Shown: one piece after another, positions 23,932 through 31,695 of the stretch
Position numbering within the stretch: the stretch's first letter is position 1
Layout of the letters: the number at the start of each line of letters is the position of its first letter
Source of the DNA: Lysobacteraceae bacterium
Lineage (GTDB): Bacteria; Pseudomonadota; Gammaproteobacteria; Xanthomonadales; Ahniellaceae
Reading direction: 5' to 3'
DNA length: 59,293 nt
Assembly: GCA_002995625.1 (NCBI GenBank)
Contig: PVBP01000009.1
Coordinates: 1 to 59,293 of the forward strand
Translations under genes and position numbers: made by a program
The notes under the pieces: model-generated
Told to the model about the DNA's origin: nothing
The model's input: the letters and a program-made list of their open reading frames with translations, nothing else
Database searches by the model: none

Positions 23932-24741
23932 ATGAGCGATTCGACCAGTCAGCGTCGGACTCCGATGACCTACCCGCCGTGGGTGGTGCTGCACGTGCCG
24001 CACGATTCGACGGTGGTGCCTTCGGACGTCCGCGGGCAGTTCCTGCTCGACGACGACGAGCTTCGGGCCGAGCTCGTCCGCATGACCGACCACCTGACGC
24101 GGTCGATCTTCGCGGATCCGCTGTCCGAGGCCGCGGTCGTCCACGCGCCGGTGAGCCGGCTCGTGGTGGACGTCGAGCGCTTCCCGGACGACGCCGACGA
24201 GCCGATGGCCGCCCGCGGGATGGGCGCGATCTACACGGCGACCTCGCAGCTGACCCCGCTCCGGCGCCGGCCGAGCGCCGACGAGCGGGAGGCGCTGATG
24301 CGGGCGTACTACGAGCCGCACCACGCGCGGCTCGAGGCGGCCGTCGCGTCGGCGCTCGAACGGCACGGGCGCTGCCTGGTGCTGGACTGCCACAGCTTTC
24401 CGAGCGTCGCGCTGCCCTACGAGGGGGCCGATCCCTCGAAGCCGCGGCCCGACATCTGCATCGGCACCGACGACTTCCACACCGGCGAGGAGTTGACCGC
24501 GGCGTTCCGCGCGGCGTTCGAGGGCGCGGGCTGGCGCGTGAGTCTCGACGACCCGTTCGCGGGCGCGCTGGTGCCGGGCGGCCGGTATCGGCGGGACGCG
24601 CGGGTGAGCGCGGTGATGGTCGAGGTCAACCGCCGGCTCTATCTTCGCGAGGACGACGCGACGGCGTTGGCCGGGTTCGACGCCATCGCCCGGCGGATCC
24701 GGCAAGCCTGCGTCGAGGCGATCGCGGCGTGGAGTGGATGA
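23932..24741 (+). CDS. N-formylglutamate amidohydrolase family protein
   Basis: The 269-aa protein shows 'VVLHVPHDST' at the start (metal-binding His-x-x-His type motif). It also has 'RLVVDVERFPDDADEPM' and 'VLDCHSFPSVALPY', followed by 'PDICIGTDDFHT' and 'SAVMVEVNRRLY', all typical of the FGase (HutG-like) family. Members hydrolyse N-formyl-L-glutamate or related amides with zinc. No histidine-degradation genes are nearby, so the substrate is open. I chose the ATG at 23,932; the open frame extends 16 codons further. The next gene starts 13 bp after its stop. Confidence 0.85.
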   Translation: MSDSTSQRRTPMTYPPWVVLHVPHDSTVVPSDVRGQFLLDDDELRAELVRMTDHLTRSIFADPLSEAAVVHAPVSRLVVDVERFPDDADEPMAARGMGAIYTATSQLTPLRRRPSADEREALMRAYYEPHHARLEAAVASALERHGRCLVLDCHSFPSVALPYEGADPSKPRPDICIGTDDFHTGEELTAAFRAAFEGAGWRVSLDDPFAGALVPGGRYRRDARVSAVMVEVNRRLYLREDDATALAGFDAIARRIRQACVEAIAAWSG

Positions 24742-24754
24742 CAGGAGCGGGACG

Positions 24755-25468
24755 ATGGCCCAGAAAGGCAAGGCCCCGCCAGCGGGTGAGCAAGACGAGC
24801 CCGTGACCGTGTTCGAGGTGCAGTCGCATGGCGCCTTGAGCATGCCCGACCACGACGGGCCGAAGACGCGCGCCGAGTGCTACGACGGGCAGACGTATGG
24901 CTGGTCGGAATCGCCGTCGGCTCTGGCCGACGCGATGGACAGTTGCGAGCCGCTGTTCTGGGCCGTCTACCATCTCTATGACGATTTTCGATATGAGATC
25001 CAGGACGAAATCGAGAAGCTCGAGGGCGCTGCTGCCGACCGCGAGCAGGAGCGCGAGGAGGACGCGCGGCGCCTCGCGGAGCTCAAGGCCCGTTTCGATG
25101 CGATGCCCGAGTATCTCAATGAGCGCCTCGGGGCCTGGGTGCGGGGCCTCGACCAGCGGTCCTTCCGGGAGTGGTTCGTGCCCGCGCTCGAGAAGTGGTT
25201 CGCGGATGAGCCGGACTGGGGTCGCGAGGGGGACTACCTGCCGGCATCCGCCTCGGCCGAGGGGGCCGCGGTGGAGTTCTTCGAGCGATGCGACCCCGAG
25301 TGGCTGGACGTGCTGGGCGTCGAGTTCGTCGAGGCGGGCCATCCGGGCGGCAGCTATTACTACGTGGCCCTCGAGGGCGGACTCGAGCGTGCCGACACGG
25401 CCGCCATCGAGCGCGCCAATGCCGCCGCCAGGGACGCCGGCATCCCCGTGCGATTCGCGCGCGCGTAG
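24755..25468 (+). CDS. hypothetical protein (237 aa)
   Basis: An acidic soluble protein. A charged coiled-coil-like segment lies near residues 85-130 ('EIEKLEGAAADREQEREEDA'). Trp-rich stretches follow ('EWFVPALEKWFADEPDWG') and the protein ends in a beta-rich part containing 'GGSYYYVALEGG'. ATG 24,755 has AGGAG upstream. It is probably cotranscribed with the amidohydrolase 13 bp before it. Family unknown. Confidence 0.7.
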   Translation: MAQKGKAPPAGEQDEPVTVFEVQSHGALSMPDHDGPKTRAECYDGQTYGWSESPSALADAMDSCEPLFWAVYHLYDDFRYEIQDEIEKLEGAAADREQEREEDARRLAELKARFDAMPEYLNERLGAWVRGLDQRSFREWFVPALEKWFADEPDWGREGDYLPASASAEGAAVEFFERCDPEWLDVLGVEFVEAGHPGGSYYYVALEGGLERADTAAIERANAAARDAGIPVRFARA

Positions 25469-25491
25469 GGCGACCAGTCCGCGCGGCGCGC

Positions 25492-26586
25492 TCAGTTCGG
25501 CGGGTAGCGCCCGAGCCGTCGCTCGCGGCGCGCGGCGTCCTCGTCCTCGCCGCCGATCGGACTGCCGGGAAGGTCGTGGAGGTCCGCGGCGAGGGCTTCG
25601 ATGACCGCGCGCAGCTCGAGCGGCGCGAGGAAGTGCTCCGGGATCGCGCGCGCGCCGTGCAGCGCGCCGAGCAGGTGGCCGGCGATCGCGCCGGTCGAGT
25701 CCGAGTCGCCGTCGTGGTTCACCGCCAGCACGAGGCCGTGCTCGAGGTCGTCGGCGACGAGGGCGCAGTAGACCGCGATCGCGAGCGCCTCCTCCGCGAC
25801 CCAGCCTTCGCCGAGGTCGGCGATGGCGTCGGCGTCCGGCCGGACCTCGCGCGCGAGCCGCTCGGCGCGCTCGATCGCGCGCAGGGTCTCCCCGTGGCCG
25901 GGACGGCTCGCGAGCGCCCGCTTGGCGTCGACCAGCGCGGATGGCAGCGTGGCGCCCTCGGCCAGCCGCCGGATGACCACGGCCATCGCGGCCGCCGCGA
26001 GCTGGCCGGTCGGGTGGCCGTGCGTCAGCGCGGAGAGTTCGACGGCGAGGTCGAAGGTCTCGCCGAGCGTCTGCCGGTCGCCGAGACGCGCGCCGAGGAG
26101 CCCGACCGGCGCGATGCGCATCACCGTGCCGCAGCCCTTGCTGTCGTTGCGCGGGTGCTGGCCGGGGAAGCGCGTGTCCAGCAGCGCCGTGATGCAGGTC
26201 TTGCCCGGCGCCCGGCGGGCGTGAAGCTCAGGGTGGCCGACCAGCCAGCCGGGCTCTCCGGTGTCGGCTTCGACGGCCGGCTCGATGCCCTGGGTGCGGA
26301 GCCAGCGCAGCAGGGCGCGCGCCCCGATGGCGCCCCACGCGGCCCGGCCGTGGACGCGCTCCCCGACGACGGCGCGTAGCAGACCCTCGGCGGTGAAGAG
26401 CGTCATCTGGGTGTCGTCGGTGATGCAGCCGAGGCCGTCAAAGGCCGGCGCGTAGCGGGTGATGCCGGTCGGGCCGAAGCGTGCGAGGATCTCGTCGCGG
26501 CGCCGGAACTCGACCGGCGCGCCGAGCGCGTCGCCGACGGCGCCGGCGAGCAGGCAGCCGGTGAAGCGGTCCTTTGGCTGGATCAA
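25492..26586 (-). CDS. ADP-ribosylglycohydrolase family protein
   Basis: The 364-aa protein has the DraG/ARH signature. 'GCLLAGAVGDALGAPVEF' is near the N-terminus, 'ITDDTQMTLFTAEGLLRA' holds the T-D-D metal ligands (56-58), and 'NHDGDSDSTGAIAGHLLGAL' carries the second Asp cluster for the binuclear Mg2+ site. 'SKGCGTVMRIAPVGL' is also typical. These enzymes remove ADP-ribose from modified protein or nucleic-acid targets. No ADP-ribosyltransferase is seen in the window and the target is unknown. It is convergent with the 237-aa gene. Confidence 0.9.
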   Translation of the reverse strand: MIQPKDRFTGCLLAGAVGDALGAPVEFRRRDEILARFGPTGITRYAPAFDGLGCITDDTQMTLFTAEGLLRAVVGERVHGRAAWGAIGARALLRWLRTQGIEPAVEADTGEPGWLVGHPELHARRAPGKTCITALLDTRFPGQHPRNDSKGCGTVMRIAPVGLLGARLGDRQTLGETFDLAVELSALTHGHPTGQLAAAAMAVVIRRLAEGATLPSALVDAKRALASRPGHGETLRAIERAERLAREVRPDADAIADLGEGWVAEEALAIAVYCALVADDLEHGLVLAVNHDGDSDSTGAIAGHLLGALHGARAIPEHFLAPLELRAVIEALAADLHDLPGSPIGGEDEDAARRERRLGRYPPN

Positions 26587-26746
26587 TGGCGACTCCTGTT
26601 CGACTCCGTTGATGTCTCGTCGCGCCCCACGGCGCGGCGGTCGGCCGCCCGGGGAATCGCGGATGCGCGTGGCGGCGAGCGGCGCAGCGTGGTCAGGAAG
26701 AGCACGGCGGGATCGCTTCCGTCCCTCGGTCGTCCGGCGATCGCGT

Positions 26747-27151
26747 TCATGAGTGTCGTGGCGCCAGGGAAACCAGCCCCTGGTAGGCGACGGCGAATCC
26801 GCCGTTCCGGATGGGTTGCCCCATGACCTCCTCGTCCGCCACGTCCGTTCGATCGGGGTATTTCATGCACGCGAGTCCGACGCTCGCAAACAGCGGCAAG
26901 GCCTGGCGCTGCGCGGCCCACTCGAGGAAGCGCTGGGTCGTCAGGGCATCGATCTTCCCCTTGTCCGGATACATCGCGGTGCGCACCAGCACGAGGGCAG
27001 GGCGACCTTCGAGCCTGCCGATGATCTGAGGATCCCGGTCGAAGTCCACGTTGACGACTTCGACCTCGATGCCTTCCTTCCGCACGTGAGGCAGGATCCT
27101 CTCGATGCCGAACCGGTGGATCTCCGCCGCGGTCATGAGTGCGTACTTCAC
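26747..27151 (-). CDS. hypothetical protein (134 aa)
   Basis: A small soluble alpha/beta protein with 'VEVVNVDFDRDPQIIGRLEG' and 'ALVLVRTAMYPDKGKID'. Later it has 'FASVGLACMKYPDRTD', ending in 'GGFAVAYQGL'. I prefer the GTG at 27,151 because GGGAG lies about 8 bases upstream; an ATG five codons later (27,136) is the alternative. Family not recognised. The much longer open frame upstream is Arg/Ala-rich and looks non-coding. Confidence 0.6.
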   Translation of the reverse strand: MKYALMTAAEIHRFGIERILPHVRKEGIEVEVVNVDFDRDPQIIGRLEGRPALVLVRTAMYPDKGKIDALTTQRFLEWAAQRQALPLFASVGLACMKYPDRTDVADEEVMGQPIRNGGFAVAYQGLVSLAPRHS

Positions 27152-27592
27152 GGCGCCTCTCCCAGGGAACAGGGCTCGTGGCCGGCATGATGCCGGGGCG
27201 CCCGCCGCGTGCGTGGCGCGCCAAGTGGCCTTCCTCTCCCGGAGCACCCCTGGCGCGGGCTGGAGGGCTGCGCGTCGCCTTCCCGCGCCACGCCGGGCCA
27301 GCCAACGGAAGGCGGGACAGCGAGCCAGATCATCGAGGGCCTCCGGGGTGGCTGTTCGGCCGGATCGACCGGGCGGCGAAGCGCGCGCTGCGACCGATGG
27401 CCAGCAGGATGGAGCGTGCCGGCAGCGCTTCTCGGGGACCGGCACGGCGGCGTGCATCAGCCGGAGACGCTGACTGCGATCTGGCGCGCGAGGGCGGACG
27501 CCTTGGGGCTGGGGTGTCCCACCGGCCTTTACTCGCTTTCCCCGGTCGGCCGTGCGCCGTTTGGCACAGCTGGGGCACAGATCTGTCACAGG
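27152..27592. other. 441-bp intergenic stretch before the tRNA-associated repeats
   Basis: I see no convincing gene: open frames on both strands are Arg/Gly/Ala-rich and mutually overlapping. Its right end carries the three phased TGTG motifs described separately (27,558-27,590). Confidence 0.5.
27558..27590 (-). repeat. three phased 11-bp TGTG motifs (integrase arm-site-like)
   Basis: Read on the minus strand, TGTGACA, TGTGCCC and TGTGCCA start exactly 11 bases apart, immediately beyond the distal end of the tRNA-derived repeats. Helically phased short direct repeats next to a tRNA-derived core resemble arm-type binding sites of tyrosine recombinases. No integrase gene is visible nearby. 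The assignment is inference. Confidence 0.35.
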
Positions 27593-27880
27593 GAAGTTGG
27601 CGCGCCCGGAGGGTCGCAGCGGGCGGCGTTCTGGCGATGCCTTGAATGGCATCGCCAGCCGCCCGCGAGGGCGAGGCATGGATGCCGAGCGGGGTGACCG
27701 CAAGGACGCAGGCCGCGGTCACGAACGAAGTTGGCGCGCCCGGAGGGTCGCAGCGGGCGGCGTTCTGGCGATGCCTTGAATGGCATCGCCAGCCGCCCGC
27801 GAGGGCGAGGCATGGATGCCGAGCGGGGTGACCGCAAGGACGCAGGCCGCGGTCACGAACGAAGTTGGCGCGCCCGGAGG
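27593..27880 (-). repeat. 134-bp tandem repeats carrying the tRNA-Arg 3' end
   Basis: Two identical 134-bp units occupy 27,593-27,726 and 27,727-27,860. A third, partial copy (27,861-27,880) is the 3' end of the tRNA-Arg gene itself plus four bases. On the minus strand each unit therefore ends in the tRNA 3' segment CTCCGGGCGCGCCA. Each unit holds a long hairpin: 9-bp arms GCGGGCGGC/GCCGCCCGC enclosing 10-bp arms TGGCGATGCC/GGCATCGCCA with a 4-nt bulge (27,753-27,800 in unit 2, 27,619-27,666 in unit 1). Each also has a second inverted repeat GTGACCGC/GCGGTCAC (27,828-27,856 in unit 2). The copies are exact, so the duplication is recent or actively homogenised. Confidence 0.95.
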
Positions 27881-27942
27881 GATTCGAACCCCCGACCTAC
27901 AGCTTCGGAAGCTGCCACTCTATCCGACTGAGCTACGGGCGC
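27866..27942 (-). tRNA. tRNA-Arg (anticodon CCG)
   Basis: A complete cloverleaf is present on the minus strand. The 7-bp acceptor stem is GCGCCCG/CGGGCGC, followed by discriminator G and an encoded CCA. The D-arm begins TAGCTCAGTCGGATAGAG. The anticodon arm is GCAGC-TTCCGAA-GCTGT with anticodon CCG, reading CGG. The T-arm has the usual GGTTCGAATCC. A possible -10 (TAGACT, 27,952-27,957) lies upstream without a clear -35. Its 3' end is repeated twice downstream in the 134-bp units. Confidence 0.97.
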
Positions 27943-27988
27943 GGACTCGCAAGTCTAGCAGTGGCGCGGTCGGGCTGCGCGGTCCGTT

Positions 27989-28003
27989 GCCCGAAGGACG
28001 GGC
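27989..28003 (-). terminator. short hairpin after the cytochrome c gene
   Basis: GCCCG and CGGGC are separated by 5 bases, 15 bp beyond the stop of the cytochrome c gene and before the tRNA gene. There is no T-run, so it is only a weak terminator candidate. Confidence 0.3.
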
Positions 28004-28018
28004 TAGGCGGGACGGAGC

Positions 28019-29053
28019 TCAGTGCAGCCGCTCGATCGGCAGCAGCCGGCCGTCGGGCAGCGTCAGCGTCGCGCGGCGCGGGGTCTCGAAGTCGAGCTCG
28101 ATGGGACCTGCGTCGGTGGTGGCCGACGCGAACTTGCGCAGGCTTCCGCCGAGCGTCGGGCCGCCGGTCGCGCGCTGCCAGCGCCCGGCGTAGCGCGTGG
28201 CGCTCGCCATCGCGCCGCTCGAGGCGAGCCAGCCGGGGCGGCCGTCGGCGTCGAAGAAGTAGGCGACGATCAAGAGGCGGTCGCCCTGGACCTCGAGCGC
28301 GAAGCCGCGTCCGGGCTCATCGCGGTTCCACCAGAAGCCGGCCTGCGGGAAGCCGGGATTCGCTGGGATCGGCGCGCCGCTGCCGCCGAAGGCGTGGCGC
28401 GCGAAGCCGAGCGCGGCGCGCGGCAGCTGGACGCCGATGCGGTCCGCGGTCGCAAATCCGGATCCGACCGGCATCGGCGCGGGATCGGGCGTGGCCGGCC
28501 GCCACGCGCCGACGAGGCTCTGGCCGCCGGTCGGCCGCGCGAGGCCGTCCTTCACGCCGACGCGCGCGCCGGTGTAGCGCGCGACCAGTCGCCGCCACTC
28601 CGGGCGGCCGTCGTCCGCGTGATGGAGCACCAGCTGGGTCGAATGACCGCCGCCGACCTCGTGGAACAGCGCGCGCCCGGGCGCACTCTCGTCGACGAAC
28701 CAGCCGGTCGCCGGCCGCGCCGCGCCGGGCAGCAGCACGACGAAGTCGAGCCAGGCCTGCACGTCGGCGATCTGCGCCAGCGTGAGCCGGTCGCGCAGGC
28801 CGCGCATCGACGGGATCACCTCGATCGCGGTGAGGACGCCGCCGTCGACCCGCGCCGCCGAGCCGGGCCGGTCGCGCATCGGGTCCGACTCGTGGCAGCG
28901 CATGCAGGTGCTGCGGTAGACCTCGAGGCCGCGCGCGGCCGCCGGTGGCAGCTCCGGAAGCTCGGCTGCGGGCACCGGCCCCAAGGCCAGGAGGCCGACG
29001 GCGATCGCGACGATTCGTCCGGGGCGCGAGCGCGCGGCAGCGTGAACGGTCAT
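28019..29053 (-). CDS. secreted monohaem cytochrome c protein with duplicated C-terminal module
   Basis: A signal peptide (about 1-30) precedes a class I cytochrome c domain. It has the haem motif 'CMRCH' (C50, C53, H54) and a likely Met ligand in 'PSMRGL'. Two divergent copies of another module follow: 'TGWFVDESAPGRALFHEV' ... 'DGRPEWRRL', and 'AGFWWNRDEPGRGFALEV' ... 'DGRPGWLAS'. This second module type is one I associate with secreted proteins of Xanthomonadales-like bacteria and has no known activity. The protein should be periplasmic and may pass electrons. I use ATG 29,053; another ATG five codons upstream is open. Confidence 0.75.
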   Translation of the reverse strand: MTVHAAARSRPGRIVAIAVGLLALGPVPAAELPELPPAAARGLEVYRSTCMRCHESDPMRDRPGSAARVDGGVLTAIEVIPSMRGLRDRLTLAQIADVQAWLDFVVLLPGAARPATGWFVDESAPGRALFHEVGGGHSTQLVLHHADDGRPEWRRLVARYTGARVGVKDGLARPTGGQSLVGAWRPATPDPAPMPVGSGFATADRIGVQLPRAALGFARHAFGGSGAPIPANPGFPQAGFWWNRDEPGRGFALEVQGDRLLIVAYFFDADGRPGWLASSGAMASATRYAGRWQRATGGPTLGGSLRKFASATTDAGPIELDFETPRRATLTLPDGRLLPIERLH

Positions 29054-29205
29054 CAACGAAGCGTGCATCCCGGATATGGCGTTCCGGTGACATCGGCGTC
29101 GTTATGGCGTCGAGGCCGTCCACCGGTCTGCGGATTGCGGCGGCGCCGACGCCCGGCGCCCGGGGCGTCCCGGCGGCTCCGTGACGACGGACGCGAAGAC
29201 GCGCG

Positions 29206-30366
29206 ATGATCGGGCGCACCAAACCCCGAGGCGCACCAAGAGCGATGGCCGAGCCCAAGGCGCCCGATGCCGAGCCCCTGACCTGGACCGCGGGCATCGC
29301 CTGCTTCCTCGGTGTGCTGAGCCTCGTCGGCGTGCTCTGCTTCCACTTCCCCGAGTGGCTGACCAGCCGCGAGTTCCGCGCGCACTACACCGAGGGCTTC
29401 GCGCGCGGCCTGCTGCTGGCGGGTCTGGTCGCGGCCTTCGTACTGGGCACGCGGAGCCTGCTCATCGGCCGGGCGCGCCGCGTCGCGCTGGTCGCGGTCG
29501 GCAGCGCGACGCTGGCGCTGCTGCTCGGCGGCGCGACGGTGCCGCTCGACCCGATCGCGCCGACGCCGTTCTCGTTCGGGCTCGACTGGTTCGCGATCTC
29601 GCTGTTCGCGACTGCGCTGGTGTTCGTGCCGGTCGAGCGTGCGCTCTCGGCGCGGCCGCAGCCGGTGCTGCGGCCCGAGTGGCGCACCGATCTCGGGTAT
29701 TTCTTCATCGGCCACGTGCTGATCCAGGCAGTCCTGATCAGCGTGACCGCGATCACCGGACTTGCGCTCGCGTGGGTCGCGTGGGAGCCGCTCGCGCGCG
29801 CCGTCGGCGGCCTGCCGTGGTGGCTGCAGTTCCCGCTCGCGGTGCTGGTCGCGGACCTTGCGCAGGCGCTGCTGCACCGCGCGTATCACCGGGTGCCGTG
29901 GCTGTGGCGATTCCACGCCGTGCACCACTCGAGCCGCCACGTCGACTGGCTGGCCGGATCGCGGATGCACCTCGTCGAGGTGTTGCTGACTCGCAGCCTG
30001 GTGCTGCTGCCGCTGCTGGCGCTCGGTTTCGCACCCGGCGTCGTCAATGCCTACGTGGTGCTGGTCGGGGTGCAGGCGGTGCTGGCGCACGCGAACCTCG
30101 GGGTCGACTTCGGCTGGCTCGAGCGCGTCGTCGTGCTGCCGCGCTACCACCACTGGCACCACGCGCGTGATCCGGCCTATGCGGACGCGAACTACGCGAT
30201 CCACCTGCCGCTGGTCGATCGGCTGCTGGGCACGTATCGGCTGCCGGCGTCGGGCTGGCCCGCGGAGTACGGCCTGCATGATCCCTCCGAGGTGCCGCCC
30301 GGGATCCTCCGACAGCACCTCGCGCCGTTCCTGCCCCGGCGCGCCCGCCATGGAGGCTCCGCATGA
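29206..30366 (+). CDS. sterol desaturase / fatty acid hydroxylase family membrane protein
   Basis: The 386-aa protein has about six to seven membrane helices and the histidine clusters of the diiron fatty acid hydroxylase superfamily: 'LLHRAYHR', 'FHAVHHSSRHVD' and 'YHHWHHA' with a following 'NYAIHLPLVDRLLGTY'. Members use O2 to hydroxylate or desaturate lipids. The substrate is unknown. The alternative ATG at 29,245 would remove 13 basic residues. It overlaps the thermonuclease gene by 4 bp. Confidence 0.85.
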   Translation: MIGRTKPRGAPRAMAEPKAPDAEPLTWTAGIACFLGVLSLVGVLCFHFPEWLTSREFRAHYTEGFARGLLLAGLVAAFVLGTRSLLIGRARRVALVAVGSATLALLLGGATVPLDPIAPTPFSFGLDWFAISLFATALVFVPVERALSARPQPVLRPEWRTDLGYFFIGHVLIQAVLISVTAITGLALAWVAWEPLARAVGGLPWWLQFPLAVLVADLAQALLHRAYHRVPWLWRFHAVHHSSRHVDWLAGSRMHLVEVLLTRSLVLLPLLALGFAPGVVNAYVVLVGVQAVLAHANLGVDFGWLERVVVLPRYHHWHHARDPAYADANYAIHLPLVDRLLGTYRLPASGWPAEYGLHDPSEVPPGILRQHLAPFLPRRARHGGSA

Positions 30367-30869
30367 ATCCCACCCACGCCCTCTCCGCTGTCGCGCTCTC
30401 GATCGTCGCGTTCCTGACGCCGCCCGCGCTCGAAGCCCGCGGCGAGGCCACGATCAGCGGTCGCGCCAGCGTCACCGACGGCGATTCGCTCGAGATCCGC
30501 GGTGAGCGGATCCGGCTGCACGGCATCGACGCGGTCGAGGCCCGGCAGCAGTGTCGCGACCGCGACGGCCGGTCCTGGCCCTGCGGCCGCCGCGCGGCCT
30601 TCGCGCTCGAGGACGCGATCGGTGGCCGCACCGTGCATTGCCGCGTCCGCAACCGCGACGACTACGGCCGCGTGGTCGCGCAGTGCTTCGCCGGGGGTAC
30701 CGACCTCTCGGCGGCGATGGTCGAGCGCGGCTATGCGATCGTGCTGCGGCGCTACGGCCGCGAGTACGTGCCGCTCGAGGACCGCGCGCGCGCGGCGCGC
30801 GTCGGCATCTGGGATGGCGAGTTCGAACGGCCGGGCGCGTGGCGGGCGCGCGAGCGCGGGCGGCGCTGA
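30363..30869 (+). CDS. thermonuclease (SNase-like) family protein
   Basis: The 168-aa protein has a signal peptide (about 1-25) followed by a staphylococcal-nuclease fold. 'VTDGDSLEIRGERIRLHGID' carries the catalytic Asp/Arg region, and it continues 'AVEARQQC', 'DDYGRVVAQCF', 'AMVERGYAIVLRRYG' and 'ARAARVGIW'. Such enzymes cleave DNA or RNA with Ca2+ in the periplasm or outside the cell. It is translationally coupled to the upstream hydroxylase by an ATGA overlap, though a joint function is not obvious. Confidence 0.88.
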   Translation: MNPTHALSAVALSIVAFLTPPALEARGEATISGRASVTDGDSLEIRGERIRLHGIDAVEARQQCRDRDGRSWPCGRRAAFALEDAIGGRTVHCRVRNRDDYGRVVAQCFAGGTDLSAAMVERGYAIVLRRYGREYVPLEDRARAARVGIWDGEFERPGAWRARERGRR

Positions 30870-30912
30870 GGTCGTCTGCCGGTTCGCCGCGGACGCCTCG
30901 GCACCTGGCGCC

Positions 30913-31629
30913 TCATCCGGCGGCGCGCGCGGCCTGGTAGCCGATCGCGACGCCGATCGCGGCGAACACCAGCAGCGAGTAGACGACGTAGGCGGCCGCA
31001 AAGACCACGACGGCCTTCACCGCGACGCCGATCGTGCGCCCGAACAGGCCGAGGCAGGCCCACGCGTAATAGCCCGTGCAGGCGACGAGGAACAGCCAGA
31101 ACAGCGCGGTCGCCCAGGATCCCGGCTCGCCGAGGGTCGCGAGCATGATCGGCAGGAAGGCAAGGCAGGTCACCGCGTAGATGTAGCAGTTGAAGACGAA
31201 GTGCTCGGGCAGCGTCAGTCCGCTCCGGCGGAACGCAAGTCGCGTGCCGAGTGCCAGCACCGGCAGGAACACGAGATACAGCGCCAGCTGCCAGCGCAGC
31301 ACGACCTCGAGGATGCTGCCCTCGGCGAAGTATTCGGGCGGCAGCGCGCGCTCCATCTCCGTGTACTGCCAGGCGCCCCAGTGGGTCAGCGAGACCAGCA
31401 CGATCAATGGCGCCAGCACGATCATCAGGAAGCGCGCCGGGCGGGTCAGCCGCGGATCCCGGCGCTCGATCCAGCGCCGCACGGTCGTGCCGGGATCGCG
31501 CAGCAGGCCGAGCAGCGTGTGCGTGAAACCGCGATCGGTGCTGACGAACTCGTCGACGAAGTCGCGCAGAACGGCGCCCAGCGTCAGGCGCTCGGCCGAG
31601 CCTCCGCTGTCCTGCCGCTCATCGCGCAT
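30913..31629 (-). CDS. DUF3667-like membrane protein
   Basis: The 238-aa protein starts with a soluble segment 'LTLGAVLRDFVDEFVSTDRG' then 'FTHTLLGLLRDPGTTVRRWI', as in DUF3667 proteins. About five hydrophobic helices follow ('FLMIVLAPLIVLVSLTHWG', 'LYLVFLPVLALGTRLAF' and others). It is an inner-membrane protein of unknown function, and I see no regulatory or operon clue beyond standing between the thermonuclease and SulP genes. Confidence 0.75.
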   Translation of the reverse strand: MRDERQDSGGSAERLTLGAVLRDFVDEFVSTDRGFTHTLLGLLRDPGTTVRRWIERRDPRLTRPARFLMIVLAPLIVLVSLTHWGAWQYTEMERALPPEYFAEGSILEVVLRWQLALYLVFLPVLALGTRLAFRRSGLTLPEHFVFNCYIYAVTCLAFLPIMLATLGEPGSWATALFWLFLVACTGYYAWACLGLFGRTIGVAVKAVVVFAAAYVVYSLLVFAAIGVAIGYQAARAAG

Positions 31630-31695
31630 CGGCGACCCCCGCGTTGCGAGACCGCCGAAGGTAGCAGCGCGGACGGCGAAGGTCCTGTCGAGGGA

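Noticed and set aside
27593-27880. CRISPR array
   Set aside because: The units are long, adjacent and identical, without unique spacers, and they carry the tRNA 3' end.
27552-27931. Arg/Gly-rich short frames across the 134-bp repeats, reminiscent of the protamine-like Tpr of the E. coli tyrT locus
   Set aside because: The repeat length of 134 is not a multiple of three, so each frame shifts from unit to unit, and no ribosome site is seen; the frames lie on the strand opposite the tRNA.
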